A stretch of DNA of 44,937 nucleotides. Origin: Desulfobacteraceae bacterium (GTDB taxonomy: Bacteria > Desulfobacterota > Desulfobacteria > Desulfobacterales > Desulfobacteraceae). Within the stretch, counting starts at the first letter, position 1. Each line of letters opens with the position of its first letter. Shown piece after piece: positions 7,020 through 16,221 of the stretch. The translations under genes were made by a program, and so were the position numbers. The stretch is from assembly GCA_004796375.1 (NCBI GenBank), contig QZLA01000188.1:1-44937 (forward strand). The letters are read 5' to 3'. The notes under the pieces are model-generated. The model saw only the letters and a list, made by a program, of their open reading frames with translations, was not told the origin of the DNA and did not search any database.

Positions 7020-9461
7020 TCATGGATCATCATTTGTCAATGGACGATCATCCCCTGTTTCTTGACCCATGACCTTTTTGATCAGTCCGGCAATTTTGGA
7101 CATGGACAATGGTTTCATGGCAAAGGCGCTGATTCCCAGGTGTCGGGCCCTGTCTTCATCCATCTGTGTCGAGAACCCGGTGCATAGAATCACGGGCAAG
7201 GCCGGCCGGAGGGTTTTTAGTTTGCGGATAAGTACCTCACCGCTCATTTCAGGCATGGTCATGTCGGAAATCACCAGGTCAAACCGGTCCGGGTCCCGTT
7301 GAAATATCTCCAGTGCTCGGATCGGGCTGGTTTCGGTTTCAACGGTATATCCAAGCCTGACCAGGATTTCCCGGGTCATCTCCACGATGGCAGATTCATC
7401 ATCAACAAAAAGAACGGTCCCGGTGACGGTGCTGCCGCTTGTGACTGCCGGTTCACCGGCAGGTGCAGCGGGCTGGGGTGTGGCCGGCAGGAAAATGTAA
7501 AAGGCGGTTCCCTTATCCGGGGTACTGTCTGCATAGATCACCCCGTGATGGCTCTCGATGATGCCGTGAACAACAGACAGTCCCATACCGGTCCCCTTGC
7601 CAATCGCCTTGGTGGTAAAGTACGGGTCAAATATTTTATCCTGAATGGCTGGATCGATCCCGCTTCCGGAATCCTTAATAATGAGTTCAACATAACTGCC
7701 GGGTGAAAGCCCTTTTCTTATCCCCCCGGATTCCGGAACCACCTCTGAATTTCTGACAAAAATGTCTATTTTGCCGGTGGGTTCCACGATGGCGTCCGCG
7801 GCATTGGTGCACAGGTTGATAATCACCTGGTGAATCTGGGTGGCATCGGCAAGGGCCAGGAATGTAGCACCGTTATCGTGCAGTTCAATATCAACATGGG
7901 AGGGGATGGATGCCCGGATCAGTTTAAGGGATTCATGGATGACCTGGTAGATATTCAGGGGAACCTGTTCCAGTTCTGTCTTCCGGCTGAAACTCAGTAA
8001 TTGTCTCACAATATCCTTGGCCCTGAGGCTTGCGGATTTAATTTTATCGATATTGGCATGGACCGGGCTCCAGTCCGGTGTATCATCCATGGCCAGTTCT
8101 GCATTGCCAAGGATAATACTCAGGATGTTGTTGAAGTCATGGGCGATCCCACCGGCAAGGGTGCCGATGGACTCCATTTTATGCGCGTGCCGCAGTTCGG
8201 TTTCCATTTCTTTCAGGTCTGTGATATCCCGCCCCACCCCGATGATGGATACAATGTCATTCTCTTCGTTAAATACGGCCGTATCCATCCAGGCAATCCA
8301 TCGCCATCCCTCAACCGTTTTTGCCCGCTGTTCCATATAGGCGGAATAGGGTGGTTTGAAAATGGCTTCCATGGCTATGGCGGTGGCGGCCTGATCATCC
8401 GGGTGAACCAGGGGCATGAAGTTGCTGCCGAGAAGCCGTGTCTCATCCATGCCAAAGGTATTGCAATAGGACTGGCTGACAAACTCAAACCGTCCTTCTA
8501 GGTCCACTTTGACCACCAGATCGGTCTGGTGCTCCACCAGAAGCCGGTACTGCTCTTCATTTTTTCTAAGTTTTTCCTCGGTGAGTTTTCGCTGGGTAAT
8601 ATCGGTGAGGATGTGAATGGATCTGTGAAACTCCCCTTTATCATTGAGCAGGGGGTCGATGGTGACATCATACCAGGACTGGCCGAGTTGGAGCTCCAGG
8701 CTTTCCCGTTTCAGGCTTATCCGGGATTTTGATATGGGGCACTCGGGAATGGGTTCTGCAGTACCGTGTACAACCTGCCAGCAGTATTTGCCCAGGATCT
8801 GTTCCATGGGGCGGTTGAAAATGGTTTCTGCCAGTCGGTTGGAACGTATGATTCGGTTGTCTTTGTCCAGAACCCAGATGACGGCGTTCATGGCATCAAA
8901 TGTGGACTGCCACTGGTCGGCAAGGTCTGAAATCTGTCGTTCAAACTGTTTTCGTTCCGTGATGTCTGAAAAGCTGATCAGGCTTGCGGTGATGTTTCCT
9001 TCCGGGTCGGTGACCGGGCTGCCGAACACCTCAAGGAATATTTTCTTTCCATTGGGTTGGATCACCACCATATCATCTATGGCATGGTTTTCTCCATAGA
9101 GCCCGCGGACAATCGGCAGCTGCTCCTCCGGGTAGATCTCACCGGTTCCGATCTTGTAGGCCTGGTAAACATCGGCCAGGGTCCTTCTGTCCGCATCATG
9201 CATGATGCCCCGGCCCAGAAGTTCCATGGCCTTTTTATTGGCCAGAAGGGGTTTACCGGTCGGGGCCTCAACCATAAAGATCCCCACCTGTAAATTGTCC
9301 AGCAGGGTATTCATGAGCCGGTTTTTGGCTTCAAGTTCATTTTCAGTGGGGGGATGTCCGGGAATCCTGCCTGACGGCCGGTGGTGTTTCAGGGCATCCA
9401 GTTGGTCTTCAAGTTCCCTGACCTTGTGTTCCAGCTGCTCGTAAGTCGGTTTCTCGCTCAT
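7020..9461 (-). CDS. Hybrid histidine kinase, PAS-PAS-PAS-HisKA-HATPase-REC
   Basis: Soluble hybrid sensor kinase, 813 residues with no membrane helix. A short coiled coil (EQLEHKVRELEDQLDAL) is followed by three PAS domains (about 48-170, 175-295, 300-420), the H-box GGIAHDFNNIL with His441, an HATPase domain with N-box (LCTNAADAI), G1 (DSGSGIDP) and G2 (GKGTGMGLS), and a C-terminal receiver with Asp733 in LVISDMTMPEMSG. It starts 53 bases inside the end of recD2, with AAGG upstream of the ATG. No separate response regulator is next to it, so its output is unknown; the PAS ligands cannot be read. The following marR is likely on its own promoter. Confidence 0.95.
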   Translation of the reverse strand: MSEKPTYEQLEHKVRELEDQLDALKHHRPSGRIPGHPPTENELEAKNRLMNTLLDNLQVGIFMVEAPTGKPLLANKKAMELLGRGIMHDADRRTLADVYQAYKIGTGEIYPEEQLPIVRGLYGENHAIDDMVVIQPNGKKIFLEVFGSPVTDPEGNITASLISFSDITERKQFERQISDLADQWQSTFDAMNAVIWVLDKDNRIIRSNRLAETIFNRPMEQILGKYCWQVVHGTAEPIPECPISKSRISLKRESLELQLGQSWYDVTIDPLLNDKGEFHRSIHILTDITQRKLTEEKLRKNEEQYRLLVEHQTDLVVKVDLEGRFEFVSQSYCNTFGMDETRLLGSNFMPLVHPDDQAATAIAMEAIFKPPYSAYMEQRAKTVEGWRWIAWMDTAVFNEENDIVSIIGVGRDITDLKEMETELRHAHKMESIGTLAGGIAHDFNNILSIILGNAELAMDDTPDWSPVHANIDKIKSASLRAKDIVRQLLSFSRKTELEQVPLNIYQVIHESLKLIRASIPSHVDIELHDNGATFLALADATQIHQVIINLCTNAADAIVEPTGKIDIFVRNSEVVPESGGIRKGLSPGSYVELIIKDSGSGIDPAIQDKIFDPYFTTKAIGKGTGMGLSVVHGIIESHHGVIYADSTPDKGTAFYIFLPATPQPAAPAGEPAVTSGSTVTGTVLFVDDESAIVEMTREILVRLGYTVETETSPIRALEIFQRDPDRFDLVISDMTMPEMSGEVLIRKLKTLRPALPVILCTGFSTQMDEDRARHLGISAFAMKPLSMSKIAGLIKKVMGQETGDDRPLTNDDP

Positions 9462-11616
9462 AGTGTAGCGCCTTTTCCAGTTTATGCTTCAGCCCGGTAC
9501 GGCGAAGCTGGGTTTTGTTATTGCATAGCGCTGTTTCAAAGGCTTTTTTCGATCCTACAATGATCACCAGGGATTTGCCGCGGGTCAGTGCAGTATAGAG
9601 CAGGTTGCGCTGGAGCAGCGGGAAATGGTTCATGGTCAGGGCAACGATCACAGCAGCGTATTCAGAACCCTGGGATTTATGTACAGAGATGGTATAGGCC
9701 AGGGTCAATTCATCCAGTTCGGGAATATCATACTCCACCAGGCGGCTGTCGTAGTTGACCCACACTTTCCCCTGGGCTTTGGACACCTCGTCGACCACAC
9801 CGATATCTCCGTTAAATACCTCTTTGTCGTAATTGTTTTTCAAATGCATCACCTTGTCGTTGGGCTTAAAGGTCATGCCGTTGGACTCCAGTCCGCCCTT
9901 TGCAGGATTGATCATCTCCTGGAGCCTCTGGTTCAGATTGATGGTACCGGCTTCACCCTTGTGCATGGGGGTGAGGACCTGGATCTCATCAATGTGGGGA
10001 AACGCTTTCCGGATGCGATCGCAACACAGGTCCAGAATGGCTTCTACCACCTTGGCAGGTGACTGTTTCTCAATAAAATAGAAATCGGAAAGTTCGTTGG
10101 ATTCATGGGCTTTGAGGTCCGGCATCTCACCGTTTCTTATCTGGTGGGCATTCATGACAATCGGGCTTTGCCGCGCCTGCCGGAAAATCTTGGTCAAAAA
10201 AAATGTTTTTACGGTGGAAGAGTCGATGATATCCGCCAGAACATTACCCGGTCCCACAGAGGGCAGCTGGAAGGTATCTCCGACCAGGATCAGCTGGGAT
10301 TGAACCGGTACGGCCTGAAGCAGGTGATACATGAGAAGGGTATCCACCATGGAGGCCTCATCCACGATAAATACATCCATATCCAGCGGGTTGGACCGGT
10401 TTCGCTCAAAGTATCCGGTTTCAGGGTCAAACCCCAGAAGTTTGTGAAGGGTGAACGCCTTTTTACCGGTCACTTCGGCAAGCCTGCGCGCAGCCCGCCC
10501 GGTGGGCGCGCTGAGGAGGATCCTGCGGTCGATCCTGCGGAATACGGCGCACACGGCCTGGATCAACGTTGTTTTCCCGGTTCCCGGTCCGCCGGTGATC
10601 ACCACCACCCGCTGATGGAGGGCCTGGCTGATCACATCAAGCTGCTCATCCGACAGTTTCACTGCCAGGTTAGACAGAACCAGCTCTACGATCTGGTCTT
10701 TTTCCATGGGCAGCCCGGGCTCCGGCATGGACAGGAGTGCATGGATCCGGTCGCTGATCCCCTTTTCAGCCTGAAACAGGTGCCGCAGGTAAACCCGGTC
10801 GGCAGGGGTGAACGGTTCCACGATGATCTCATCCTTTAAAGACAGCTCTTCTATGGCCTGTTCAATTGCTTCAGGTTCCTGGCCCAGTATTTTAAGGCAC
10901 TGCGCCTCAATGGTGTCCAGGCTTGAAAACAGGTGCCCCTCATCTTCACACTGAAGCAGCCAGGAGAGGATATAGGCTTCGAGCCGCCTGGGATCATCCT
11001 CAGGAATCCCGGTTTGAATGGCAATGGTATCAGCAATCTGAAACCCATGCCTGGGGATATCTCTGGCAATCACATAGGGATCTTTTTCCAGCACGGACAT
11101 GGCATCAGAACCATAATTTTTAAGAATGGTCGATGCATGATAGGTGGAAATATTGAACTGCTGCAAAAACTGCATCACCCGGCGGACACTATGGTGGGTG
11201 TTCCAGGCCGATTCGATCTGGGCCTGTTTGGCGTTGCCGATGCCGCGAACCTCTCTGAGGCGGCCGGGCTCGTTTTCAATGACCGCCAAGGTGCTGTCAC
11301 CGAAATGATCCACGATTTTATCGGCAAGACCCCGGCCCAGACCTTTGATGATCCCGGAGCCCAGGTATTTTCTGATTCCCGGTATCGTGGCCGGAAGAAT
11401 GATTTCAAAACTGTGCACATTGAACTGATCGCCATATTTGGGGTGAGAACCCCACCTGCCGGTAAGATGCACAGTTTCTCCCTCGGAAACACCCCCGATA
11501 TGTCCGACAACGGTAATGGGGTCCAACAGGCGTTCAACCCTAAGCCTGGCAACGGTATAGTGATTGTCCGGATTCTGGAAGGTCAGTGTTTCAAGGATAC
11601 CCTTAATCTTGATCAT
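9409..11616 (-). CDS. recD2: RecD2-type ATP-dependent 5'-3' DNA helicase
   Basis: SF1B helicase of the RecD/TraA family, 735 residues, the RecD2 form found outside RecBCD. The N-terminal part (about 1-320) includes the helix-hairpin-helix-like region (IKGLGRGLADKIVDHFG, EVRGIGNAKQ). Walker A is VITGGPGTGKTTL with Lys348, Walker B VDEASMVD, and the C-terminal motif reads HKSQGSEY and LLYTALTRGK. RecD2 is linked to DNA repair and replication-fork maintenance. It lies 35 bases downstream of rlpA in the hsp20-lon run, and its last 53 bases also encode the start of the hybrid kinase. No recB or recC is nearby, in line with RecD2. Confidence 0.95.
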   Translation of the reverse strand: MIKIKGILETLTFQNPDNHYTVARLRVERLLDPITVVGHIGGVSEGETVHLTGRWGSHPKYGDQFNVHSFEIILPATIPGIRKYLGSGIIKGLGRGLADKIVDHFGDSTLAVIENEPGRLREVRGIGNAKQAQIESAWNTHHSVRRVMQFLQQFNISTYHASTILKNYGSDAMSVLEKDPYVIARDIPRHGFQIADTIAIQTGIPEDDPRRLEAYILSWLLQCEDEGHLFSSLDTIEAQCLKILGQEPEAIEQAIEELSLKDEIIVEPFTPADRVYLRHLFQAEKGISDRIHALLSMPEPGLPMEKDQIVELVLSNLAVKLSDEQLDVISQALHQRVVVITGGPGTGKTTLIQAVCAVFRRIDRRILLSAPTGRAARRLAEVTGKKAFTLHKLLGFDPETGYFERNRSNPLDMDVFIVDEASMVDTLLMYHLLQAVPVQSQLILVGDTFQLPSVGPGNVLADIIDSSTVKTFFLTKIFRQARQSPIVMNAHQIRNGEMPDLKAHESNELSDFYFIEKQSPAKVVEAILDLCCDRIRKAFPHIDEIQVLTPMHKGEAGTINLNQRLQEMINPAKGGLESNGMTFKPNDKVMHLKNNYDKEVFNGDIGVVDEVSKAQGKVWVNYDSRLVEYDIPELDELTLAYTISVHKSQGSEYAAVIVALTMNHFPLLQRNLLYTALTRGKSLVIIVGSKKAFETALCNNKTQLRRTGLKHKLEKALHYERETDLRAAGTQGQGT

Positions 11617-11651
11617 GGCTCTCGAATATCCCTTGCAACCCCAAGGGGTGC

Positions 11652-12455
11652 CTATTCAGCCACCACAAAGGCGTTTCCCAGTCCTGAATTCTTGTACTTC
11701 TCGGCAAAATCCATGGCGTGCTTCAGGTTGGAATATTTCATGATTCTGACCCGGTAGAAGGTGCCGCGCCAGTCCCGGTGAACCATGATATGGGCATTTT
11801 TAAAGCGACGGGACAGCTTCTTTTTAAAATTGACGGCATTGGATTTGACCTGGAATGCGCCCACCTGAACGGTAAAGTTGCCTTTCCAGTAATCCACGGC
11901 TTCATACTTCACCGGCTTGGATGTTTTCAGTGAATAGGCCGTGGCCCGTCCCAAAGCCACCAGCTTGACCTTGGCCGTTCCTTGATTGGCCATGCCCAGT
12001 TTTTTCGCACCGGTGTAGGACAGGTCGATGATCCGGCCGCTGACAAACGGGCCCCGATCATTGATACGGATATCAATCCGCCGGTTGTTTTCAAGATTGA
12101 ACACCCTGACCCAGGTGCCCATGGGAAGGGTTTTATGGGCAGCGGTCATGGCGTACATGTTGTAAATTTCACCATTGGCGGTTTTCCGGCCGTGAAACTT
12201 TTTACCATACCACGAAGCAATACCCTTTTGGGAGAACCCTTTGGCGGATTTCAAAGGCGTGTACCGCTTTCCGGCAATGGAGTAGGGGCGGCTGGTGGGC
12301 GGATCTTTGACCGGTGTCTTCTTGACCGGTTCAGGGTATGATGAACGCGGGGGCGTGGAGTGAATGGTACGGGCACATCCGTGGCAGGCCATCAATAGAC
12401 AGAGCAGTACAAGCAATCCTAAGCGGGATCGGTATCTAATCGGTAAGCGCAGCAT
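11652..12455 (-). CDS. rlpA: RlpA-like septal-ring lytic transglycosylase lipoprotein with SPOR domain
   Basis: Outer-membrane lipoprotein that acts on glycan strands lacking stem peptides at the septum. From the ATG at 12455 the 267 residues begin with a basic, hydrophobic signal (RSRLGLLVLLCLLMAC) and a probable lipobox cysteine at residue 24; Met at -2 is atypical. A proline-rich linker is followed by the double-psi barrel (GIASWYGKKFHGRKTANGE, RINDRGPFVSGRIIDLS with the conserved Asp) and a C-terminal SPOR domain (NFTVQVGAFQVKSNA) that binds denuded peptidoglycan. The start overlaps the lon 3' end by 20 bases; Met codons at 12464 and 12467 are alternatives. Confidence 0.93.
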   Translation of the reverse strand: MLRLPIRYRSRLGLLVLLCLLMACHGCARTIHSTPPRSSYPEPVKKTPVKDPPTSRPYSIAGKRYTPLKSAKGFSQKGIASWYGKKFHGRKTANGEIYNMYAMTAAHKTLPMGTWVRVFNLENNRRIDIRINDRGPFVSGRIIDLSYTGAKKLGMANQGTAKVKLVALGRATAYSLKTSKPVKYEAVDYWKGNFTVQVGAFQVKSNAVNFKKKLSRRFKNAHIMVHRDWRGTFYRVRIMKYSNLKHAMDFAEKYKNSGLGNAFVVAE

Positions 12456-14790
12456 GAACCACATCATCCATTTTACTTAAAAAATTAAAATTGATGGCAT
12501 CCTTGACGTTCTCGGGAACATCATCCATATCCTTTTGGTTCCAGTGGGGCAGGATCACCGACCGGACACCGGCCCGGTGGGCTGCAATGACCTTTTCCTT
12601 GATACCGCCGACAGGCAGGACTTCACCCCTCAAGGTAATCTCTCCGCTCATGGCCAGCCTCGGTTTGATGGGCCGGCCGGTGATAAGCGAAACCAGGGCT
12701 GTGAGCATGGCCACGCCCGCAGAGGGCCCGTCTTTGGGAATGGAACCCTCGGGAACATGAACGTGGATATCGTTCTGCTCAAAAAACTGGTTTTCAATAT
12801 TGAAATTTCGGGCATGGGATCGGATATAACTCAGTGCCGTGTTGACCGATTCCTTCATCACATCCCCGAGTTGACCGGTCAGGGTAAGTCCCCGAGAACC
12901 GGGCATGGCAACGGCCTCTATAAACAGGATCTCACCGCCAAAGGGGGTCCAGGCCAGCCCGACCACCACGCCCGGCGTCCCGTTTTTCAGGCTCAGGTCC
13001 GGCATGTTCTGCACAGGTCCCAGGTACTGATGAAGATTATCCTGACGGATAATCACGGATTCGGTTTCCTCAAGGGCCACCTGGCTGGCCACACCCCGGC
13101 AGACGGCCCCGATCTGACGTTCAAGGTTTCTTAAGCCCGACTCCCGTGTATACCCTGAGATGATCTTTTTCACGGCACCGGCCGTAATTTTGATCTGGGA
13201 GGTGTTCAGGCCGTTGGCTTCGCGTTGCCGGGGGACCAGGTATTTGGTAGCGATTTTAAGCTTTTCATCCTCGGTATAGCCGTTCAGTTCCAACACCTCC
13301 ATCCGGTCTCTTAACGGTGCCGGAATGGTGTGCAGAACATTCGCGGTTGTCAGAAACATGACATCACTTAAATCAAAGGCCACATCCAGGTAATGATCCT
13401 GGAAGGAGAAGTTCTGTTCGGGATCCAGTACTTCAAGCAGTGCGGATGACGGGTCGCCGTGATAGGAAGAGCTGACTTTGTCAATTTCATCCAGCATAAA
13501 CACCGGATTTTTGGTGCCGGCTTTTCTCAGGTTCTGGATAATCCGTCCCGGGAGTGCCCCCACATAGGTTCTTCGATGCCCCCGGATCTCGGCTTCGTCC
13601 CGGACGCCGCCCAGGGCGATCCTGACAAATTCACGGTCCAGTGCCGTGGCAATGGACCGGCCCAGGGAGGTTTTTCCGGTGCCCGGCGGGCCGGCAAAAC
13701 ACAGGATAGGGCCTTTTGAGTCTTTTTTGAGTTTTCGGACGGCCAGGTATTCCAGGATGCGTTTTTTGGGTTTGTCCAGGCCATAGTGATCGTTGTCCAG
13801 AACCCGTTTGGCTTCTGCAATATCCAGCCGGTCCTCGGACCGCTCATCCCAGGGCAGGGTGGTCAGCCAGTCCAGGTAGGTGGAGGCCACGACATATTCA
13901 GATGAGGAGGGATGCATCCTTGACAGCCGGGTCAGCTCGCGCTGGGCCTCTTTTCTAGCCTCTTCCGGCAGGTTCCGTGCCTCAATCTTGTCCCGGTAAT
14001 CCTTGATCTCCTGGCTGTCCTCTTCCGATTCCCCGAGTTCGTCCTTGATCGCCTTGAGCTGCTGTCTTAAATAGTATTCCCGCTGGCGTTTATCCATGTC
14101 CTCTTTGACCTGGGTCTGGATTTTGGACCCCATCTCAAGGATATCCAGCTGATCATTGACCAGGCGGGTCACTTTTTTAAGCCGGCGGTTGACATCCAGG
14201 AGTTCGATGACCTTCTGTTTTTCCTGGACCGGGGCATTGATGGTGGAGGCCACCATATCGGCAAGGACATCCGGTTCCTGGAGGGATTTGATCATCTGGC
14301 CCATTTCGGAAGGCAGGCCGGGTGACAGGTCCACGATTTTTTTGTACTGCTCCACAATGTTGGCCATCAATGCCCGGTTTTCCTTGTTCCTGTCAGCATG
14401 CCGGCTCTCCAGCACGGTGATGTCCGCCTGCATGTACTGCTTGCCCTCGAGGAACTCATTTACCTTGAACCGGTTCAGTCCCTGGATCAGAAGCTGGGCT
14501 TTTTCATCTTCCATTTTGGACATTTTGAGGATCATGGCCACGGTTCCGATCCTGAACAGGTCTTCTGCCGTGTGTTTGGAGTTGATATCCGATCGCCTGG
14601 ACAGCAAAAGCCCGAGCATGCGGTTGCCGGCCATGGCTTCATCGATCAATTCGATGGCCTCCCGCTGGATCAGGACCAGGGGAAGGACCATTTTGGGAAA
14701 CAGGTTGGTGTCTACAATAGGAAGGATGGGCAGCGTTTCAGGTATGCTGTCTGAGCTTATCTTGCCGGAGGGATGTTGAAGGTCATCCAT
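12436..14790 (-). CDS. lon: ATP-dependent protease Lon
   Basis: Cytoplasmic AAA+ serine protease that removes misfolded and regulatory proteins. The 784 residues contain the LAN substrate-binding domain (from LPILPIVDTNLFPKMVLPL), the coiled-coil middle, Walker A GPPGTGKTSL, FMLDEIDK, and the protease domain with Ser690 in PKDGPSAGVAM and Lys733 in GGIKEKV. The 43-residue distance between them equals that in E. coli Lon. The ATG at 14790 is preferred, with AAGG upstream; GTG at 14796 is possible. It follows the Hsp20 gene by about 25 bases, forming a protein-quality-control operon. Confidence 0.97.
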   Translation of the reverse strand: MDDLQHPSGKISSDSIPETLPILPIVDTNLFPKMVLPLVLIQREAIELIDEAMAGNRMLGLLLSRRSDINSKHTAEDLFRIGTVAMILKMSKMEDEKAQLLIQGLNRFKVNEFLEGKQYMQADITVLESRHADRNKENRALMANIVEQYKKIVDLSPGLPSEMGQMIKSLQEPDVLADMVASTINAPVQEKQKVIELLDVNRRLKKVTRLVNDQLDILEMGSKIQTQVKEDMDKRQREYYLRQQLKAIKDELGESEEDSQEIKDYRDKIEARNLPEEARKEAQRELTRLSRMHPSSSEYVVASTYLDWLTTLPWDERSEDRLDIAEAKRVLDNDHYGLDKPKKRILEYLAVRKLKKDSKGPILCFAGPPGTGKTSLGRSIATALDREFVRIALGGVRDEAEIRGHRRTYVGALPGRIIQNLRKAGTKNPVFMLDEIDKVSSSYHGDPSSALLEVLDPEQNFSFQDHYLDVAFDLSDVMFLTTANVLHTIPAPLRDRMEVLELNGYTEDEKLKIATKYLVPRQREANGLNTSQIKITAGAVKKIISGYTRESGLRNLERQIGAVCRGVASQVALEETESVIIRQDNLHQYLGPVQNMPDLSLKNGTPGVVVGLAWTPFGGEILFIEAVAMPGSRGLTLTGQLGDVMKESVNTALSYIRSHARNFNIENQFFEQNDIHVHVPEGSIPKDGPSAGVAMLTALVSLITGRPIKPRLAMSGEITLRGEVLPVGGIKEKVIAAHRAGVRSVILPHWNQKDMDDVPENVKDAINFNFLSKMDDVVHAALTD

Positions 14791-14814
14791 TATCACGCCT
14801 TTTTGGCTAATTAT

Positions 14815-15261
14815 TTAACAGAAGTCGATTGCTAAATTCCTCTTATCACCTTTATTGTAAAGTTTTCCAAGTATTATTTCCAAAAATCCGTTGGAAAAAT
14901 CCGCCCGTGTCTTTTCCACATCAATAATACTTGGCAGGTAGAGCACCCGTTCAAATTTACCAAACTGGATTTCTGCCAGCCGATAGGTGGCGGTAGACTC
15001 CAGCTGACTGCACTTTCGGGTTCCCGATACCTTGACCGCTTTGGTGCTGACTTCAATAATAATGTCCTCTTTTTCCACCCCGGCGATCTCTGCCTGGATA
15101 ATAATCTCTTCCCGGGTTTCAAAAATATCCATCTGGGGTTTCCAGACGCGTTGCGAGAGACAGAACATCGGGTTTACCGATTGAAACATCTCCTCAAACG
15201 ACTTGTCGTCGGTTGGGCGGGTTTCGATGTTGCTGCCAAACCGGATCTCAATGTGCTTCAT
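14815..15261 (-). CDS. Hsp20 / alpha-crystallin small heat-shock protein
   Basis: ATP-independent holdase chaperone of 148 residues. The alpha-crystallin domain spans about residues 43-135: MDIFETREEIIIQAEIAGV, then IIIEVSTKAVKVSGTRK, a loop, and FERVLYLPSIIDVEKTRADFSNGFLEI, which corresponds to the usual A-x-x-x-n-G-V-L motif but with the last residues changed to GFLEI. No clear C-terminal I-x-I tail is seen. AGGAG lies about 10 bases before the ATG. First gene of the run with lon; clients released from Hsp20 could go to Lon. Confidence 0.92.
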   Translation of the reverse strand: MKHIEIRFGSNIETRPTDDKSFEEMFQSVNPMFCLSQRVWKPQMDIFETREEIIIQAEIAGVEKEDIIIEVSTKAVKVSGTRKCSQLESTATYRLAEIQFGKFERVLYLPSIIDVEKTRADFSNGFLEIILGKLYNKGDKRNLAIDFC

Positions 15262-15305
15262 CGATGAAAACTCCTGATGAACATGTTAATGCTTACGATC
15301 TGTTA

Positions 15306-15334
15306 AAAATACCACCCAAAGGCGCGCTTGTAAA
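15306..15334 (-). promoter_or_regulatory. Probable promoter of hsp20-lon
   Basis: Minus-strand TTTACA (15329-15334) and TATTTT (15306-15311) with a 17-base spacer fit a sigma70-type promoter, 45 bases before the Hsp20 start. No CIRCE repeat or good sigma32 promoter was found. Otherwise the 216-base interval 15262-15477 shows no gene. Confidence 0.45.
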
Positions 15335-15477
15335 GAAACTAATGTAAAAACAGATCCCCAAACCCTTCATTTTTAGGCCATTTCAGCATCAGCACCCGCG
15401 ATGGGGATCACGATAAATGTTGAAATTAAACCTGCCAGATGATAATGCAGTTTTCATACCGGAAACAAGGAGTGGAT

Positions 15478-16212
15478 ATGACGAATAAAGAGGGGCCTGT
15501 CGCACTGGTAACAGGTGCAAGCCGTGGAATCGGCCGTGCCGTGGCTGCCCGGCTGGCAGAAGAGGGTGCATTTGTGTTTATCAACTATTTTTCCAATGAC
15601 GATCAGGCCAAGGCAACGCTTGAAGCGATCAGGGCCGCAGGCGGCAAAGGGGAGTGTGCCCGGTTTGATATTACCGATACCGAATCCTCGGCAGAGGCGG
15701 TCAAGGCCATTGTAAAAGCCCACGGAAGGATAGATATCCTTGTGAATAATGCCGGTATCCGGGAGGACAGGCTGTTTGCCCTGATGAAGCCGGAAGTCTG
15801 GACAAAGGTGGTGGATACCAACCTGTCAGGATTTTACAACGTCACCCGGCCGGTGGTCAGGGCAATGGTTAAGAAAAAATATGGCAGGATTGTCAGTATT
15901 GCCTCTGCGTCCGGGCTCACCGGCAATGCCGGGCAGGTGAACTATTCCGCCTCCAAGGCCGGTCTCATCGGCGCCACAAAAGCCCTTGCAAGGGAGATGG
16001 GAAAGGCCAATATCACGGTCAACGCGGTGGCTCCCGGGTTCATTCAGACCGATATGCTCGACGGCCTGGATATTGAGCAGCTTGAAAGCACCATCCCGGC
16101 CGGCCGGCTGGGCACGCCCGAAGAGGTGGCCCATGCCGTGGGATTCCTGTGTTCTGATCAGGCATCCTATATTACCGGGCAGGTCATCGGCGTTAATGGC
16201 GGGATGATATAG
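15478..16212 (+). CDS. fabG: 3-oxoacyl-ACP reductase, FabG-type SDR
   Basis: NAD(P)H-dependent short-chain dehydrogenase of 244 residues. The cofactor motif is TGASRGIGRA, the structural motif NNAG, and the catalytic triad Ser143, Tyr156, Lys160 (NYSASKAG). Later PGFIQTDML and the C-terminal SYITGQVIGVNGGMI match FabG closely. The ATG at 15478 with AAGGAG 6 bases upstream is clearly better than the more distal ATG at 15439. It stands alone, not in a fab cluster, so the role may be acyl-ACP synthesis or another 3-oxoacyl reduction. It converges on the kinase gene that ends at 16222. Confidence 0.85.
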   Translation: MTNKEGPVALVTGASRGIGRAVAARLAEEGAFVFINYFSNDDQAKATLEAIRAAGGKGECARFDITDTESSAEAVKAIVKAHGRIDILVNNAGIREDRLFALMKPEVWTKVVDTNLSGFYNVTRPVVRAMVKKKYGRIVSIASASGLTGNAGQVNYSASKAGLIGATKALAREMGKANITVNAVAPGFIQTDMLDGLDIEQLESTIPAGRLGTPEEVAHAVGFLCSDQASYITGQVIGVNGGMI

Positions 16213-16221
16213 CGTCGGCGG

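Noticed and set aside
10933-11757. Open frame of 274 codons on the plus strand
   Set aside because: Antisense to recD2 and the end of rlpA, both firmly identified; no recognisable motif.
15262-15477. CIRCE element or sigma32 promoter before hsp20
   Set aside because: No TTAGCACTC repeat pair and no CTTGAA/CCCCAT spacing was found; a sigma70-type promoter fits better.
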